Shown here one piece after another: positions 8,425 to 16,236 of a stretch of 21,703 nt of DNA (the stretch's first letter is position 1; every line of letters starts with the position of its first letter). Source of the stretch: QZLE01 sp033852075. GTDB lineage: Bacteria > Pseudomonadota > Gammaproteobacteria > QZLD01. Under the pieces are notes generated by a model. The model was given only the letters and a program-made list of their open reading frames with translations, was not told the origin of the DNA and did not search any database. Position numbers and translations under genes: made by a program. The DNA lies in assembly GCA_033852075.1 (NCBI GenBank), contig JAWSVC010000043.1, positions 1 through 21,703 on the forward strand. The letters are read 5' to 3'.

Positions 8425-11400
8425 TTAATCATAAATCCGGGTCTCTTCATGAATTGAGCGCGCCAGCTTAATCTCCTGCTCACTGGCAAGTTTGCATGTA
8501 ATATTTCCCACCTCAACCAGAGTATCTTTCGGTATCTCTGTTAGCTCAAACGAGCACAGCTGATTGTTGGCAATAAAATCAATTTGTTTTTCACTGCTGC
8601 GTATCGGCATCTCCACAATAAATCCTCCTTCACTATCGGTATACGCCGGTTCATATCCGGTTTCAAAGAATTTACTGTCTACAGGTGTGCCGTCATGTTG
8701 TAACAGGTTGCCGGAAATAATTGCAACACTGGCGATCTCAAAGCTACGGCTTATGATATTGCCTGGATATGGAGTTACTCTTGTTATTGGATTAATTATC
8801 TTAATAAAGCGGCCATTTTGCGGGTTGGCATCACGCAGTTCCACTTCTGATTCTTTATACACCGGAGCATCAATAAGTACGGTCTCACCTATCTTCATAT
8901 AGGCCTTATGCCCTCCATTGATCAGAATGCTGATCAGTTTTTCCTTGTCGCTAATTCCGGTAAGACTAATGGCAATAATCGAACTTCCCATTGGTACCGA
9001 GCCAGCCCATGAGGAGCCGCTGTCCTGTCCAGCGACAAATGTGGTTATTGCCTCACCACCGAAGTTATTACTTTGTTGGGGAGATGAATGGTTAGCGTAG
9101 GTTTTGATATCAAACGTATTGCCTCTGTAATTCACGGCCAGGCTGCTTACTTTATTTGTCTCATTGTCAACCATAGGATCTGTATACTCGGTTTTTGATG
9201 TGCTGTACACAGCCTTAGCGCTAATGTTTTTTAGTACTCCCGGACTTTCTTTATTACCGTTATACTGGATCGAATTCTGGAAGTTATTGCTGGACTGACT
9301 CTCGCGCTCAATTTCATTATATTGGCTAGATGCAATAAAGGAATCAAAACGGTAAATCAGGTTGATTCGCATTAAGGTCTCATCTTCTCCGCTGGTCCAG
9401 TTGTGCTGGGCAAAAAGTGAAACGGTCAGATTTTTATCTCTATAAGGGGTATACCTGATTATTGGGCCGTAACGATAGAAAGGATCTCCTTGGTTACCAC
9501 TTAGATAACGCCCTTTAAATGATAGACCAAGTGAGCGATTAAAAAGCTTTAAGTTGCGCGTTAGGGAGATGTTAAAGGTCTTCCTTTCATCGAATTTAAG
9601 AATGGTTAAATCTTTATGAAGGATAGGTGGGTCTGCAAATGCTTTGGTAAATGACAGGTATCCTGAAATCTTATCCAGTTTCCAGTTAAGGTTGCTGGAA
9701 TAGCCCAGAATATTTCTGCGATTACTCTCTGAAAGTGTAAAGTCTAGAGTGAATTGCCCTAGTTTTTCATGCTCAAATACCGTTTTCACTCCCTGGCTCA
9801 ATATTAATCGGTCACCAATTGAGTAATATGATCCGTAGCCTTCAAGGTAGTCGTTTATACGGCTGCGGATGGAACCGTAGCGCACCGATAGGTCGTATTC
9901 CTCAAAGTTCTTACAGAACCTTCCGAAGGTGAGGTTTATCTCCAGCCTTTCGCGAGGCATGATCTCAGTATACTTGTAGAACTGCTCGATGTAGCGGGAT
10001 CGCTCTACACCATCCACTGAGATCACAATTTCAACCGGATAAGAACCGCGAGGGAAGCGACTGGTGTCGATCTGGTTGTGACCAAATTCCAACATGCGGG
10101 AAAATAGAACCTGCCCAGTTTGTGCATCATTTTTAAAAACCTCGACCAAAGACCTGGTTGGCACAAAAACCTCAAGCAGATTAGATTGTAATAAAGGGTC
10201 ATCCGAGTAGAGTTTTCGGTTACTGAATATTGAGGTGCCAATAACGCTGATACTGGATGCAAACATCTGCCCAGGTACATCCAGTACTCCACCCGCAAAG
10301 GTAAAAGGCGCATCAAACATCTGGATATCAGTTTCAGCCTGTAGGGTTTGCAGCTCGTATTCAGAGTTCGTACTGTTATAGCTACCGGATGTAAATAAAC
10401 GGTGTTGATTCAGGGCAAGCCTGGAGCTATTGGAAATTGAAAACCTTTTGTTGCTTTCCTCTGGAGATCGGTCAATATTACCGTTGGCTGCAAACCTTGC
10501 CAGCATTGTGGGGGAGCCTTCAAATTTAGCAATTTTATCCATATCGATACGGGTTTTAATTGCCTGTTCCGGTGCAATGACAACTTGCAGGGCAAAATTG
10601 TTATAATCGACAGTAACAGAACCAAGTTCAGCAATCTCTTTTTTGGTGGATATTCGTCCACTAAATAGCGGCAACATCTCCTGGCGGCTGCGAACCGCTG
10701 GTAGCAGTGCTATAGCCTCCTGCGGGTTGAAAAGCTCTACCCAGTCATCGTTGTACTTCAGCATAACAAAACCGAAGTAATTGCCACCAACAAACAGATC
10801 AAATGCGGTTTCTACATATTCATCAGAAAAGGTTTTTGGCTCAGGATTTTTTGTTAGTGTTGAGAAGGTATCGTCATTTGCACTGTCTGAGGTAATTGCC
10901 TCGCTGTTGTTTAGTGAACTAACACGTACCTGTGGCTTCGTGTCTTTTTCTGTTTTTGCAGTAATGGCTTTAGGTGTCGCTGCATTAGTAGGCTTTGTTG
11001 CCGAGATTTTAGATTTATCTGGCTGCGCCTTTTGCGTGGCTATCTTGTCTTTTGCGCTATCTTTGTTTATTTTTCTTTTGGTCTTGTAGTGGTCGGCAGT
11101 TAAGGTCTTGGGAGACTCTTCCTTTTGCTGCGATAGGCTATTCTTTTTGGTTGTTGTTGCAGATTTAATCGATCTCGCAGGCTTGGTTTTTACTGCAGAC
11201 TTTTGTTCTGATGTTGCATCTGAAATAGCTGTTTTTTTGTGTGAAGATCCAGATTTTGTTTGTACGTTTGAAGCTAATGACTGCTGCAATGAAGCGCTTG
11301 CAATGACAGCAATCTTCTCGGTATTGTCAGCAGTTTTAGTTTTGGCATCATCAATGGGTTTATCTGGTTGTTTGTGCTTGGGTTTGCTGCCATAAATGGA

Positions 11401-11583
11401 AGTGGGCGCGGCAGTTGTTATGGTTGTAGTTGTTGTAGTTGTTTTTAGTGTTTTATCGGCAGAGGGGGTGAATATAACAACTTTAAGAACGGCTGCCATC
11501 AGAATTAGCGATATCAGAACTAGCAACATTAGGAAGAGACTCTTTGATCGACTCTCTTCCCAACTTTTCTTTGGCCAGCTCAT
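8425..11583 (-). CDS. Fimbrial usher, CS1/TcfC-like, with N-terminal membrane anchor and long low-complexity linker
   Basis: A 1052-residue outer-membrane usher that secretes and assembles pilin subunits. The usher part starts near 256 (an ETAFDLFVGG segment) and runs through a long beta-strand-rich region, probably the barrel, to a C-terminal domain with a YPGNIISRSFEIASVAIISG segment typical of CooC/TcfC-type (alternate, CS1) ushers. These are usually about 850-900 residues. The excess is N-terminal: 15 hydrophilic residues, a 22-23-residue hydrophobic helix (about 16-38) with no clear signal-peptidase site, then about 215 residues rich in Lys, Thr, Ala and Ser with a run of Thr at 48-54. 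This resembles the TonB layout, an inner-membrane anchor plus a flexible periplasmic span, and I know of no usher like it. Cleavage cannot be excluded. The start overlaps the chaperone stop (TAATG), so translation is coupled; the ribosome site is weak. Confidence 0.88.
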   Translation of the reverse strand: MSWPKKSWEESRSKSLFLMLLVLISLILMAAVLKVVIFTPSADKTLKTTTTTTTITTAAPTSIYGSKPKHKQPDKPIDDAKTKTADNTEKIAVIASASLQQSLASNVQTKSGSSHKKTAISDATSEQKSAVKTKPARSIKSATTTKKNSLSQQKEESPKTLTADHYKTKRKINKDSAKDKIATQKAQPDKSKISATKPTNAATPKAITAKTEKDTKPQVRVSSLNNSEAITSDSANDDTFSTLTKNPEPKTFSDEYVETAFDLFVGGNYFGFVMLKYNDDWVELFNPQEAIALLPAVRSRQEMLPLFSGRISTKKEIAELGSVTVDYNNFALQVVIAPEQAIKTRIDMDKIAKFEGSPTMLARFAANGNIDRSPEESNKRFSISNSSRLALNQHRLFTSGSYNSTNSEYELQTLQAETDIQMFDAPFTFAGGVLDVPGQMFASSISVIGTSIFSNRKLYSDDPLLQSNLLEVFVPTRSLVEVFKNDAQTGQVLFSRMLEFGHNQIDTSRFPRGSYPVEIVISVDGVERSRYIEQFYKYTEIMPRERLEINLTFGRFCKNFEEYDLSVRYGSIRSRINDYLEGYGSYYSIGDRLILSQGVKTVFEHEKLGQFTLDFTLSESNRRNILGYSSNLNWKLDKISGYLSFTKAFADPPILHKDLTILKFDERKTFNISLTRNLKLFNRSLGLSFKGRYLSGNQGDPFYRYGPIIRYTPYRDKNLTVSLFAQHNWTSGEDETLMRINLIYRFDSFIASSQYNEIERESQSSNNFQNSIQYNGNKESPGVLKNISAKAVYSTSKTEYTDPMVDNETNKVSSLAVNYRGNTFDIKTYANHSSPQQSNNFGGEAITTFVAGQDSGSSWAGSVPMGSSIIAISLTGISDKEKLISILINGGHKAYMKIGETVLIDAPVYKESEVELRDANPQNGRFIKIINPITRVTPYPGNIISRSFEIASVAIISGNLLQHDGTPVDSKFFETGYEPAYTDSEGGFIVEMPIRSSEKQIDFIANNQLCSFELTEIPKDTLVEVGNITCKLASEQEIKLARSIHEETRIYD

Positions 11584-12299
11584 TAATCGATAGGGGAAAA
11601 TTCAACAGCCGAATATTTGCCGGCAGCACGTACCGATAAGGTTAGTCCAATTTTTTCATATTCTGGTGGCAACTCGTATTCCCAACTTACATTGGGGTAG
11701 AGGCGTTTGCCATTGAAGCGAAAGCATTTATCTTCGGTTATGCAAATGTTTCTGGGCTGAAGCTCAATAGAAATATTGCTGTTGTTGTTGAATAACAGCT
11801 TTTTACCTTCGCGAGCTGCCTCTAGCTTGTATTTTATCTCTTTTGGAGGAACCAATATCAGGGCTCCCATGCCCACAATAATATCAACCTTAGCCTCAAC
11901 CTTGTCGTTTTTTTTCTGGACAATAGCACGGCTTGGTGACTCAGGTGTAAAGGTAATCATATATACCTTTTCTATATCGCTGTTATTGCGTTCGCGCAGC
12001 AGCAGGCGCACGTTTCTCTTTTTTTGTGCCGCTATCTCGAAGGCATTTGGTGCTACAACCAACGATTTGGAATTTATAACGCTGCGTTGTTCGGTTCCTG
12101 GGTTTAAAACCTCTGTTACATCGGTCTTGACTGCAAAGGTGCGCTCATCGTCAAAGTTTATAACTTCAATGGTCTGAATCGGGCGTTTATCGGCAGGGAA
12201 TAGAATAATCGTTTGGCTTAGAGTGATATTTGCGCAGACTATCTGTGGATTTAATAGCCCAATCATTACTGAAGAGATTAATAGCAAGACCTTACGCAT
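11583..12299 (-). CDS. Periplasmic pilus chaperone
   Basis: A 238-residue chaperone that folds pilin subunits by donor-strand complementation and hands them to the usher. The signal peptide runs to about 23 (IVCA before NITLS). The first immunoglobulin-like domain has the family segment SLVVAPNAFEIAA then VRLLLRE (about 79-103), which carries the subunit-binding strand. The second has LLFNNNSNISIEL and a Cys pair (C186, C192) likely bridged, as in some chaperones of alternate and archaic systems. A TTG three bases upstream also opens the frame, but the ATG at 12299 has AAGGA at eight bases and is preferred. It lies downstream of the major pilin, past a terminator-like hairpin, and its stop overlaps the usher start by one base. 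Only one chaperone is present; many CS1-type operons have two. Confidence 0.87.
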   Translation of the reverse strand: MRKVLLLISSVMIGLLNPQIVCANITLSQTIILFPADKRPIQTIEVINFDDERTFAVKTDVTEVLNPGTEQRSVINSKSLVVAPNAFEIAAQKKRNVRLLLRERNNSDIEKVYMITFTPESPSRAIVQKKNDKVEAKVDIIVGMGALILVPPKEIKYKLEAAREGKKLLFNNNSNISIELQPRNICITEDKCFRFNGKRLYPNVSWEYELPPEYEKIGLTLSVRAAGKYSAVEFSPID

Positions 12300-12392
12300 C
12301 AAACATATCCTTATTTTTGCAGATCAATTATATAGATACACTAATAATAGCCAATCTGTTGCTGAGAATCTATGCAGAAATGGTTCTGGAGG

Positions 12393-12418
12393 AAAAAAGC
12401 CCTGCATGCAGGCAGGGC
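12393..12418 (-). terminator. Intra-operon terminator/attenuator between major pilin and chaperone
   Basis: Read on the minus strand: a perfect seven-base-pair stem GCCCTGC/GCAGGGC (12399-12405 with 12412-12418), six-base loop, and six T residues (12393-12398). It sits about 40 bases after the pilin stop and 94 bases before the chaperone start. Partial readthrough would give abundant pilin and scarce chaperone and usher, the usual stoichiometry in such operons. Confidence 0.85.
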
Positions 12419-12457
12419 GATGGCATAAATTTGCCTTATCCATCGGAATATTCAGGA

Positions 12458-12997
12458 TCAGGATGGTGGGGCAACAATAATGGTTAGTGTGTCAGTATAG
12501 GTGCCAGATGGTACCAGAAGTATATTGGCACCAGTTACATCAACGGTAATTGAGGCATTACTACCATCACCGCTACTACAGTCAGTAGTTGTCGAGTTTG
12601 CATTTGTCTGTGCTTCAGATTGAACCCCTTCATCAAGTGCCAGGTCATCATTATCATCGTTCCAGGTAACAGTGTAGGGGATGTAATTGGTTCCGCCGTC
12701 TTTCAACCGGAAAGTGGTGCCTGTTTCATTGGCTGAAGAAGCTGTAACCAAATAGCCGCTGCTTGTATTACTATAGACGCAAACGGTATTTACAACCCCT
12801 TGTAGGTCATCGTCGTTAACCGTTTGCAGGGTTATGTCACTAAGGCCGCTAACCATCACCAGTGGATCAACTGTCAGTGTAATATCCAAGGTTCCGGTTG
12901 AACCTGTTTCGTCAACGGAGCCCTGGGTTGCGGCAAAAATACCAGCGGAGAATGTGCCCAATGCAGCTATAACTGCTATTAATATTCTATTTTTCAT
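12458..12997 (-). CDS. Major pilin, SCPU-type chaperone-usher subunit
   Basis: A 179-residue exported subunit. The signal peptide is about 1-22 (GIFA before ATQGS); the next stretch (TQGSVDETGSTGTLDITLTV) fits a donor strand that inserts into the neighbouring subunit. Two cysteines (NTVCVYSN and TTDCSSGD) can bridge. The end, LLVPSGTYTDTLTIIV, is the typical SCPU last strand. It is a homologue of both plus-strand pilus proteins. An in-frame extension 33 residues upstream is rejected because ATG at 12997 has GAGAGGG at good spacing and opens directly into the signal peptide. First place in the minus arm, a strong promoter-like sequence upstream and a terminator immediately downstream all point to the bulk shaft subunit. 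Role inferred; family likely. Confidence 0.8.
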   Translation of the reverse strand: MKNRILIAVIAALGTFSAGIFAATQGSVDETGSTGTLDITLTVDPLVMVSGLSDITLQTVNDDDLQGVVNTVCVYSNTSSGYLVTASSANETGTTFRLKDGGTNYIPYTVTWNDDNDDLALDEGVQSEAQTNANSTTTDCSSGDGSNASITVDVTGANILLVPSGTYTDTLTIIVAPPS

Positions 12998-13490
12998 ATT
13001 CTTGCCCTCTCTTCTGTTGTCGTGAGAAGTTTTATAAACTAGATAAGCAAACAAATTGGCGGCATATGAATTCACAAAATACAGCAAAACCAACATGCCC
13101 TTTTGTTGCTTCCGGCTCGTTATCTCATGACGCGATCGGAGCGTTATTAATTTCCTTGTTTACCATTCAGTACCAAGATAACAAAATTAATTAGTACTTA
13201 TAATGACTTATATCTCATAGTTAATAGGTTTTCCATGTTGTAATGTCAATTAGTCCACAAAAATGAGAAATAAATCAATGTTTTTGAATAAAAAAGTGAT
13301 TTGTTTGTGTATTTGGTAATTGGTTTTGTAGTTTATCTGCGTGCTGTTGTATGAAATTCAAAGTTGATTTATATAACAATGGGATATAGTCTGGTTATCA
13401 ATATTGATTTCTGGATTTATTGGATTTGAAAAATTAAATCCTGAATTAAGTTGCTGTAGTTACTGAAGAATATTTTAAGGATGAAAAATT
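12998..13490. other. AT-rich divergent intergenic region
   Basis: Separates the major pilin (minus) from the lipoprotein gene (plus). It contains the minus-strand promoter candidate at 13221-13249 and, near the right end, a small hairpin (GGATTT 13422-13427 with AAATCC 13436-13441). I see no coding frame. It is visibly more AT-rich than the pilus genes. The left 220 bases would be a long leader for the pilin transcript. The right part must hold the promoter of the lipoprotein/transpeptidase pair; candidate boxes there are poor. Confidence 0.55.
13221..13249 (-). promoter_or_regulatory. Sigma-70-type promoter candidate for the major pilin operon
   Basis: On the minus strand, consensus -35 TTGACA (13244-13249), exact 17-base spacer and -10 TATTAA (13221-13226, four of six to consensus). 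Predicted start near 13214, giving a leader of about 215 bases before the pilin ATG. Confidence 0.5.
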
Positions 13491-14081
13491 GTGAAGAAGA
13501 TTTTTTTGAAATGTGTATTGATGATATTTATTTCAGTTGTTTTCTGGGGCTGTGGTTCAGCTCCAGTTTCAAAATCGAGTAACGGTTTGTTTGATGATAT
13601 TTATACTCGTGCCAAAATCGGAAATTACCAAGATGCGACAGCAGCTTTGATTATGCTCTCAAATATGGATCTTTCGATAGAAGAAATTTCCAAAATTGAA
13701 AGCGAATATCTAAATGAAAAAGATGAAGAAAAAAGGCTATATTACGCATATATCTTAGCCAAGCGCGCTCAGGGGCAGGAATATTATGATTGGTTTATTA
13801 ATAGCGCCGCTAAGAATAAAGAACTAATTATAAAAAATGATAGTCGCTGGGTCTCTATTGTAAATCCTCTGTATGAGTTTCTTGATTACTGTACTAGTGA
13901 TAGTGATAAGGCTTTGGCAGTGGTTTTGAGATTGGTTGAGGATGCTGATGGTGTTGTGTTGTTAACAATTTCAGAAGATTTACATGATATGTATAACTCT
14001 GATCCAGAAAGGTTGATTCGTGTGGCAAACGAAGAAAATTTTGATATTAATAAAATTAAATTATTATTTGAAGGAGAGTAA
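13491..14081 (+). CDS. Predicted lipoprotein, candidate immunity protein
   Basis: A 196-residue protein I do not recognise by family. It starts with a lipoprotein-type signal (KK, hydrophobic stretch 5-19, then WGC with lipidation Cys21); Gly at +2 predicts outer-membrane retention. FWG is an imperfect lipobox. The remainder looks mostly alpha-helical and acidic, with many Asp and Glu, including a DEEKRLYYAYILAKRAQGQ segment around 78-96 suggestive of short helical repeats. The GTG start is supported by AAGGA nine bases upstream; a nearby ATG at 13481 is in another frame that stops after about 33 codons. It is followed after three bases by a peptidoglycan-active-looking enzyme, whose ribosome site lies inside its last codons. 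This order and location fit an immunity protein guarding the periplasm from its partner. Inference from context only. Confidence 0.6.
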   Translation: MKKIFLKCVLMIFISVVFWGCGSAPVSKSSNGLFDDIYTRAKIGNYQDATAALIMLSNMDLSIEEISKIESEYLNEKDEEKRLYYAYILAKRAQGQEYYDWFINSAAKNKELIIKNDSRWVSIVNPLYEFLDYCTSDSDKALAVVLRLVEDADGVVLLTISEDLHDMYNSDPERLIRVANEENFDINKIKLLFEGE

Positions 14082-14084
14082 AAG

Positions 14085-14531
14085 ATGTCGGGGAACTTGA
14101 TTTTTAATAAGATCGCTAAAGGAACAGGCACTATAGTGTATGGGGAACTGATATGGGGGGCTGAAAAATATAATGTGGTGTCTGGTGGGCATGGTAATGG
14201 AGCATTACCTGATGGCTTATATACTATTAAAATTAGGCATGCAGTTGTAGGTACTAAGGGGAAAATGAAGCCAGGCCTTATTGATCCGAAGAGCAAGAAG
14301 GGGAAGGGGTGGTTTCTTCCAATAGAACCTAAATTTAAAACAAAACGAAATGAATTGGGAATTCATCCTGATGGTAATTTGCCTGGTACTGAGGGTTGTG
14401 TAGGTCTTCAGGGGGATGATAGCCAAAAATTTTGGCATAGATGGGATAAAAGAACATCTATGAGCAAACGTCCAACTTCTTTAATTGTTCAAACTGTGGT
14501 GATACGGCATTCTTCAGATTCAGGGACATAA
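14085..14531 (+). CDS. Small L,D-transpeptidase-like protein, candidate peptidoglycan-targeting effector
   Basis: A 148-residue protein without a signal peptide. Its core GIHPDGNLPGTEGCVGL (92-108) matches the His...(S/T)xGCxxL arrangement of L,D-transpeptidase-like (YkuD or Tlde1/DUF2778-type) active sites, with His94 and Cys105 as presumed catalytic residues. ALPDGLYTIK near 40-49 resembles the (L/V)PxGxY segment early in these domains. Known relatives act on peptidoglycan; those without signal peptides are often injected by type VI secretion or belong to phage or toxin modules. The upstream lipoprotein gene, three bases away, fits an immunity partner. GGAG within that gene, eight to nine bases before ATG, indicates coupled translation. 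No Hcp, VgrG or PAAR gene is in view, so the delivery route is unknown. The exact family (DUF2778, YkuD or another) was not determined. Confidence 0.62.
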   Translation: MSGNLIFNKIAKGTGTIVYGELIWGAEKYNVVSGGHGNGALPDGLYTIKIRHAVVGTKGKMKPGLIDPKSKKGKGWFLPIEPKFKTKRNELGIHPDGNLPGTEGCVGLQGDDSQKFWHRWDKRTSMSKRPTSLIVQTVVIRHSSDSGT

Positions 14532-14562
14532 TAGCCGACCAAAGGAATGAAGAGCGCTTAAG

Positions 14563-16236
14563 TTATTCCCTTGGTGAAAACCAGATAATAGCCAATCCTG
14601 CTCCACCTAATAACCAACTGAAAGTGGGGATATCTTTGAGTACGGATGATGAAAACATGCTGGCGTTGGCAACGATAGCACCAGTGATGATAAGTGTTGC
14701 TCCGTAGATTAGAGTTGCGGTACGGCTGCGGTTGGACTTGATCTCTTTTTGCAGGCGTTGCAGTTCCAGATTTTGTTGTTGGATTAGCTGGTTTTGTTCT
14801 TTGTTGTGATGAATATGATCCAGGATCATTTGCGGTATTTCAGGAATTATCTCCAGCATCTGTGGCATTTTATCTTTTAGTGATTCAGTAAAATTTTCCA
14901 TGCTGTGTTGTTGGGTAATCCAGTCTTCCATAAATGGCTTTGCTGTTTGCCATAGGTCTAGATCAGGATAAAGACTACGTCCTAGCCCTTCGATATTAAG
15001 TAGGGTCTTTTGCAGTAAAACCAGCTGTGGTTGCACTTCCATGTTAAAACGCTGTGCTGCGTGGAAAAGATTAAGTAGCAGGGCACCGAAAGAGATCTCT
15101 TTTAGTGGCTTTTCGAAGATTGGTTCACAGGTAGAGCGGATTGCGGATTCGAATTCGTCAACTCGAGTATCTGCCGGAACCCATCCGGAGCGCACGTGTA
15201 GTTCGGCAACTTTTTGGTAGTCTCGGTTAAAAAAGGCGTGGAAGTTTTCGGCTAAATACTTTTTATCCTCTGGCGACAAGCTGCCGGTAATGCCCATGTC
15301 GACGCCGATATATTTCGGATCTTCAGGATTTTCGGCATCAATAAAAATATTGCCAGGGTGCATGTCGGCATGGAAGAAATTGTGTTGGAACACCTGAGTG
15401 AAAAAGATCTCTACCCCCTTTTCTGCCAGACGTTTCATATTGACGTTATTGGCATTTAGCGTGTCGATATCTTTTATCGGGATGCCGTGGATGCGTTCCA
15501 TTGTCATTATATTACGGCGGGTGTTTTCCCAATCAACCTCGGGAATATACAAATCTTCTGACTCAGAAAAATTACGGCGCAGATGCGATGCATTTGCTGC
15601 TTCTTTTAAAAGATCGAGCTCGTCCCATATGTATTTTTCGAATTCGGCAACCACTTCAACCGGGCGTAGTCTTTTGCCGTGACGCCAGTAATTGGTAGCC
15701 ATTTCGGCGATGGAATATAGGATGCTGATATCTTTGCGGATCGCCTTTTCAATATTAGGGCGGATGATCTTTACTATTACCTTTGAACCATCGTGTTTGG
15801 TGGCTGTGTGAACCTGTGCTACAGAGGCAGATGCCAAAGGATTTTTATTAAATTCTTGGTATGCATCCTCGATATTTTTTCCTAGGGCTCGTTCAACTAT
15901 GGTTGCAGCTTCGCTACCTGGGAATGGTGGTACCTGATCTTGAAGTTTGCTGAGTTCCTTTGCTATATCTGCAGGGATTAGGTCGGGGCGGGTGGATAGT
16001 GATTGGCCAAATTTGACGAAGATTGGCCCAAGGTCTTCCAGCGCCTTGCGGATGCGTTCACCTTTGCTGAGATTACGGTTCTGGCGTGACCAATACCATG
16101 GTGATAGATAGATAATAAAGCGTAGTGGTTTAAGGATATGGGTCTGCAGGATGATCTCATCGAGACCGTATTGCAGGGCGATAATAATGATCTCGAAATA
16201 GCGCAAAATCCGTTGCAATTTTTTTGTAAGTCTCAA
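14563..16236 (-). CDS. ubiB: UbiB, ubiquinone biosynthesis atypical kinase/ATPase
   Basis: A 557-residue inner-membrane protein needed for ubiquinone (coenzyme Q) synthesis; the family has an atypical protein-kinase-like fold with ATPase activity. Visible motifs: KFGQ (75-78) of the inhibitory KxGQ helix, PLASASVAQVH (133-143) in place of a glycine-rich loop, Lys155 in VIVKIIRP, HADMHPGN (289-296) as catalytic loop and GVDMG (311-315) as the metal-binding motif. Two C-terminal hydrophobic helices (about 509-528 and 535-553) are the membrane anchor. Length matches E. coli (546). Translation begins at TTG (16236), overlapping the ubiE TGA, with AAGGGA eight bases upstream inside ubiE, so the two are coupled. 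E. coli has ubiJ between ubiE and ubiB; here it is missing. It converges on the transpeptidase-like gene with a 31-base gap. Confidence 0.97.
   Translation of the reverse strand: MRLTKKLQRILRYFEIIIIALQYGLDEIILQTHILKPLRFIIYLSPWYWSRQNRNLSKGERIRKALEDLGPIFVKFGQSLSTRPDLIPADIAKELSKLQDQVPPFPGSEAATIVERALGKNIEDAYQEFNKNPLASASVAQVHTATKHDGSKVIVKIIRPNIEKAIRKDISILYSIAEMATNYWRHGKRLRPVEVVAEFEKYIWDELDLLKEAANASHLRRNFSESEDLYIPEVDWENTRRNIMTMERIHGIPIKDIDTLNANNVNMKRLAEKGVEIFFTQVFQHNFFHADMHPGNIFIDAENPEDPKYIGVDMGITGSLSPEDKKYLAENFHAFFNRDYQKVAELHVRSGWVPADTRVDEFESAIRSTCEPIFEKPLKEISFGALLLNLFHAAQRFNMEVQPQLVLLQKTLLNIEGLGRSLYPDLDLWQTAKPFMEDWITQQHSMENFTESLKDKMPQMLEIIPEIPQMILDHIHHNKEQNQLIQQQNLELQRLQKEIKSNRSRTATLIYGATLIITGAIVANASMFSSSVLKDIPTFSWLLGGAGLAIIWFSPRE

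Noticed and set aside
10781..11593. Plus-strand frames opposite the usher N-terminus, rich in Val/Phe/Leu
   Set aside because: They are mirror images of the Lys/Thr/Ala-rich codons of the usher linker (for example the Thr run gives Val runs), not independent genes.
12998..13096. 33-residue N-terminal extension of the major pilin
   Set aside because: The internal ATG at 12997 has a strong ribosome site and leads directly into a normal signal peptide; the extension would bury it.
14539..14574. Hairpin between the convergent transpeptidase-like gene and ubiB (CCAAAGGAAT/ATTCCCTTGG)
   Set aside because: One mismatch, long loop, no T-run on either strand, and one arm lies inside ubiB; not credible as a terminator.
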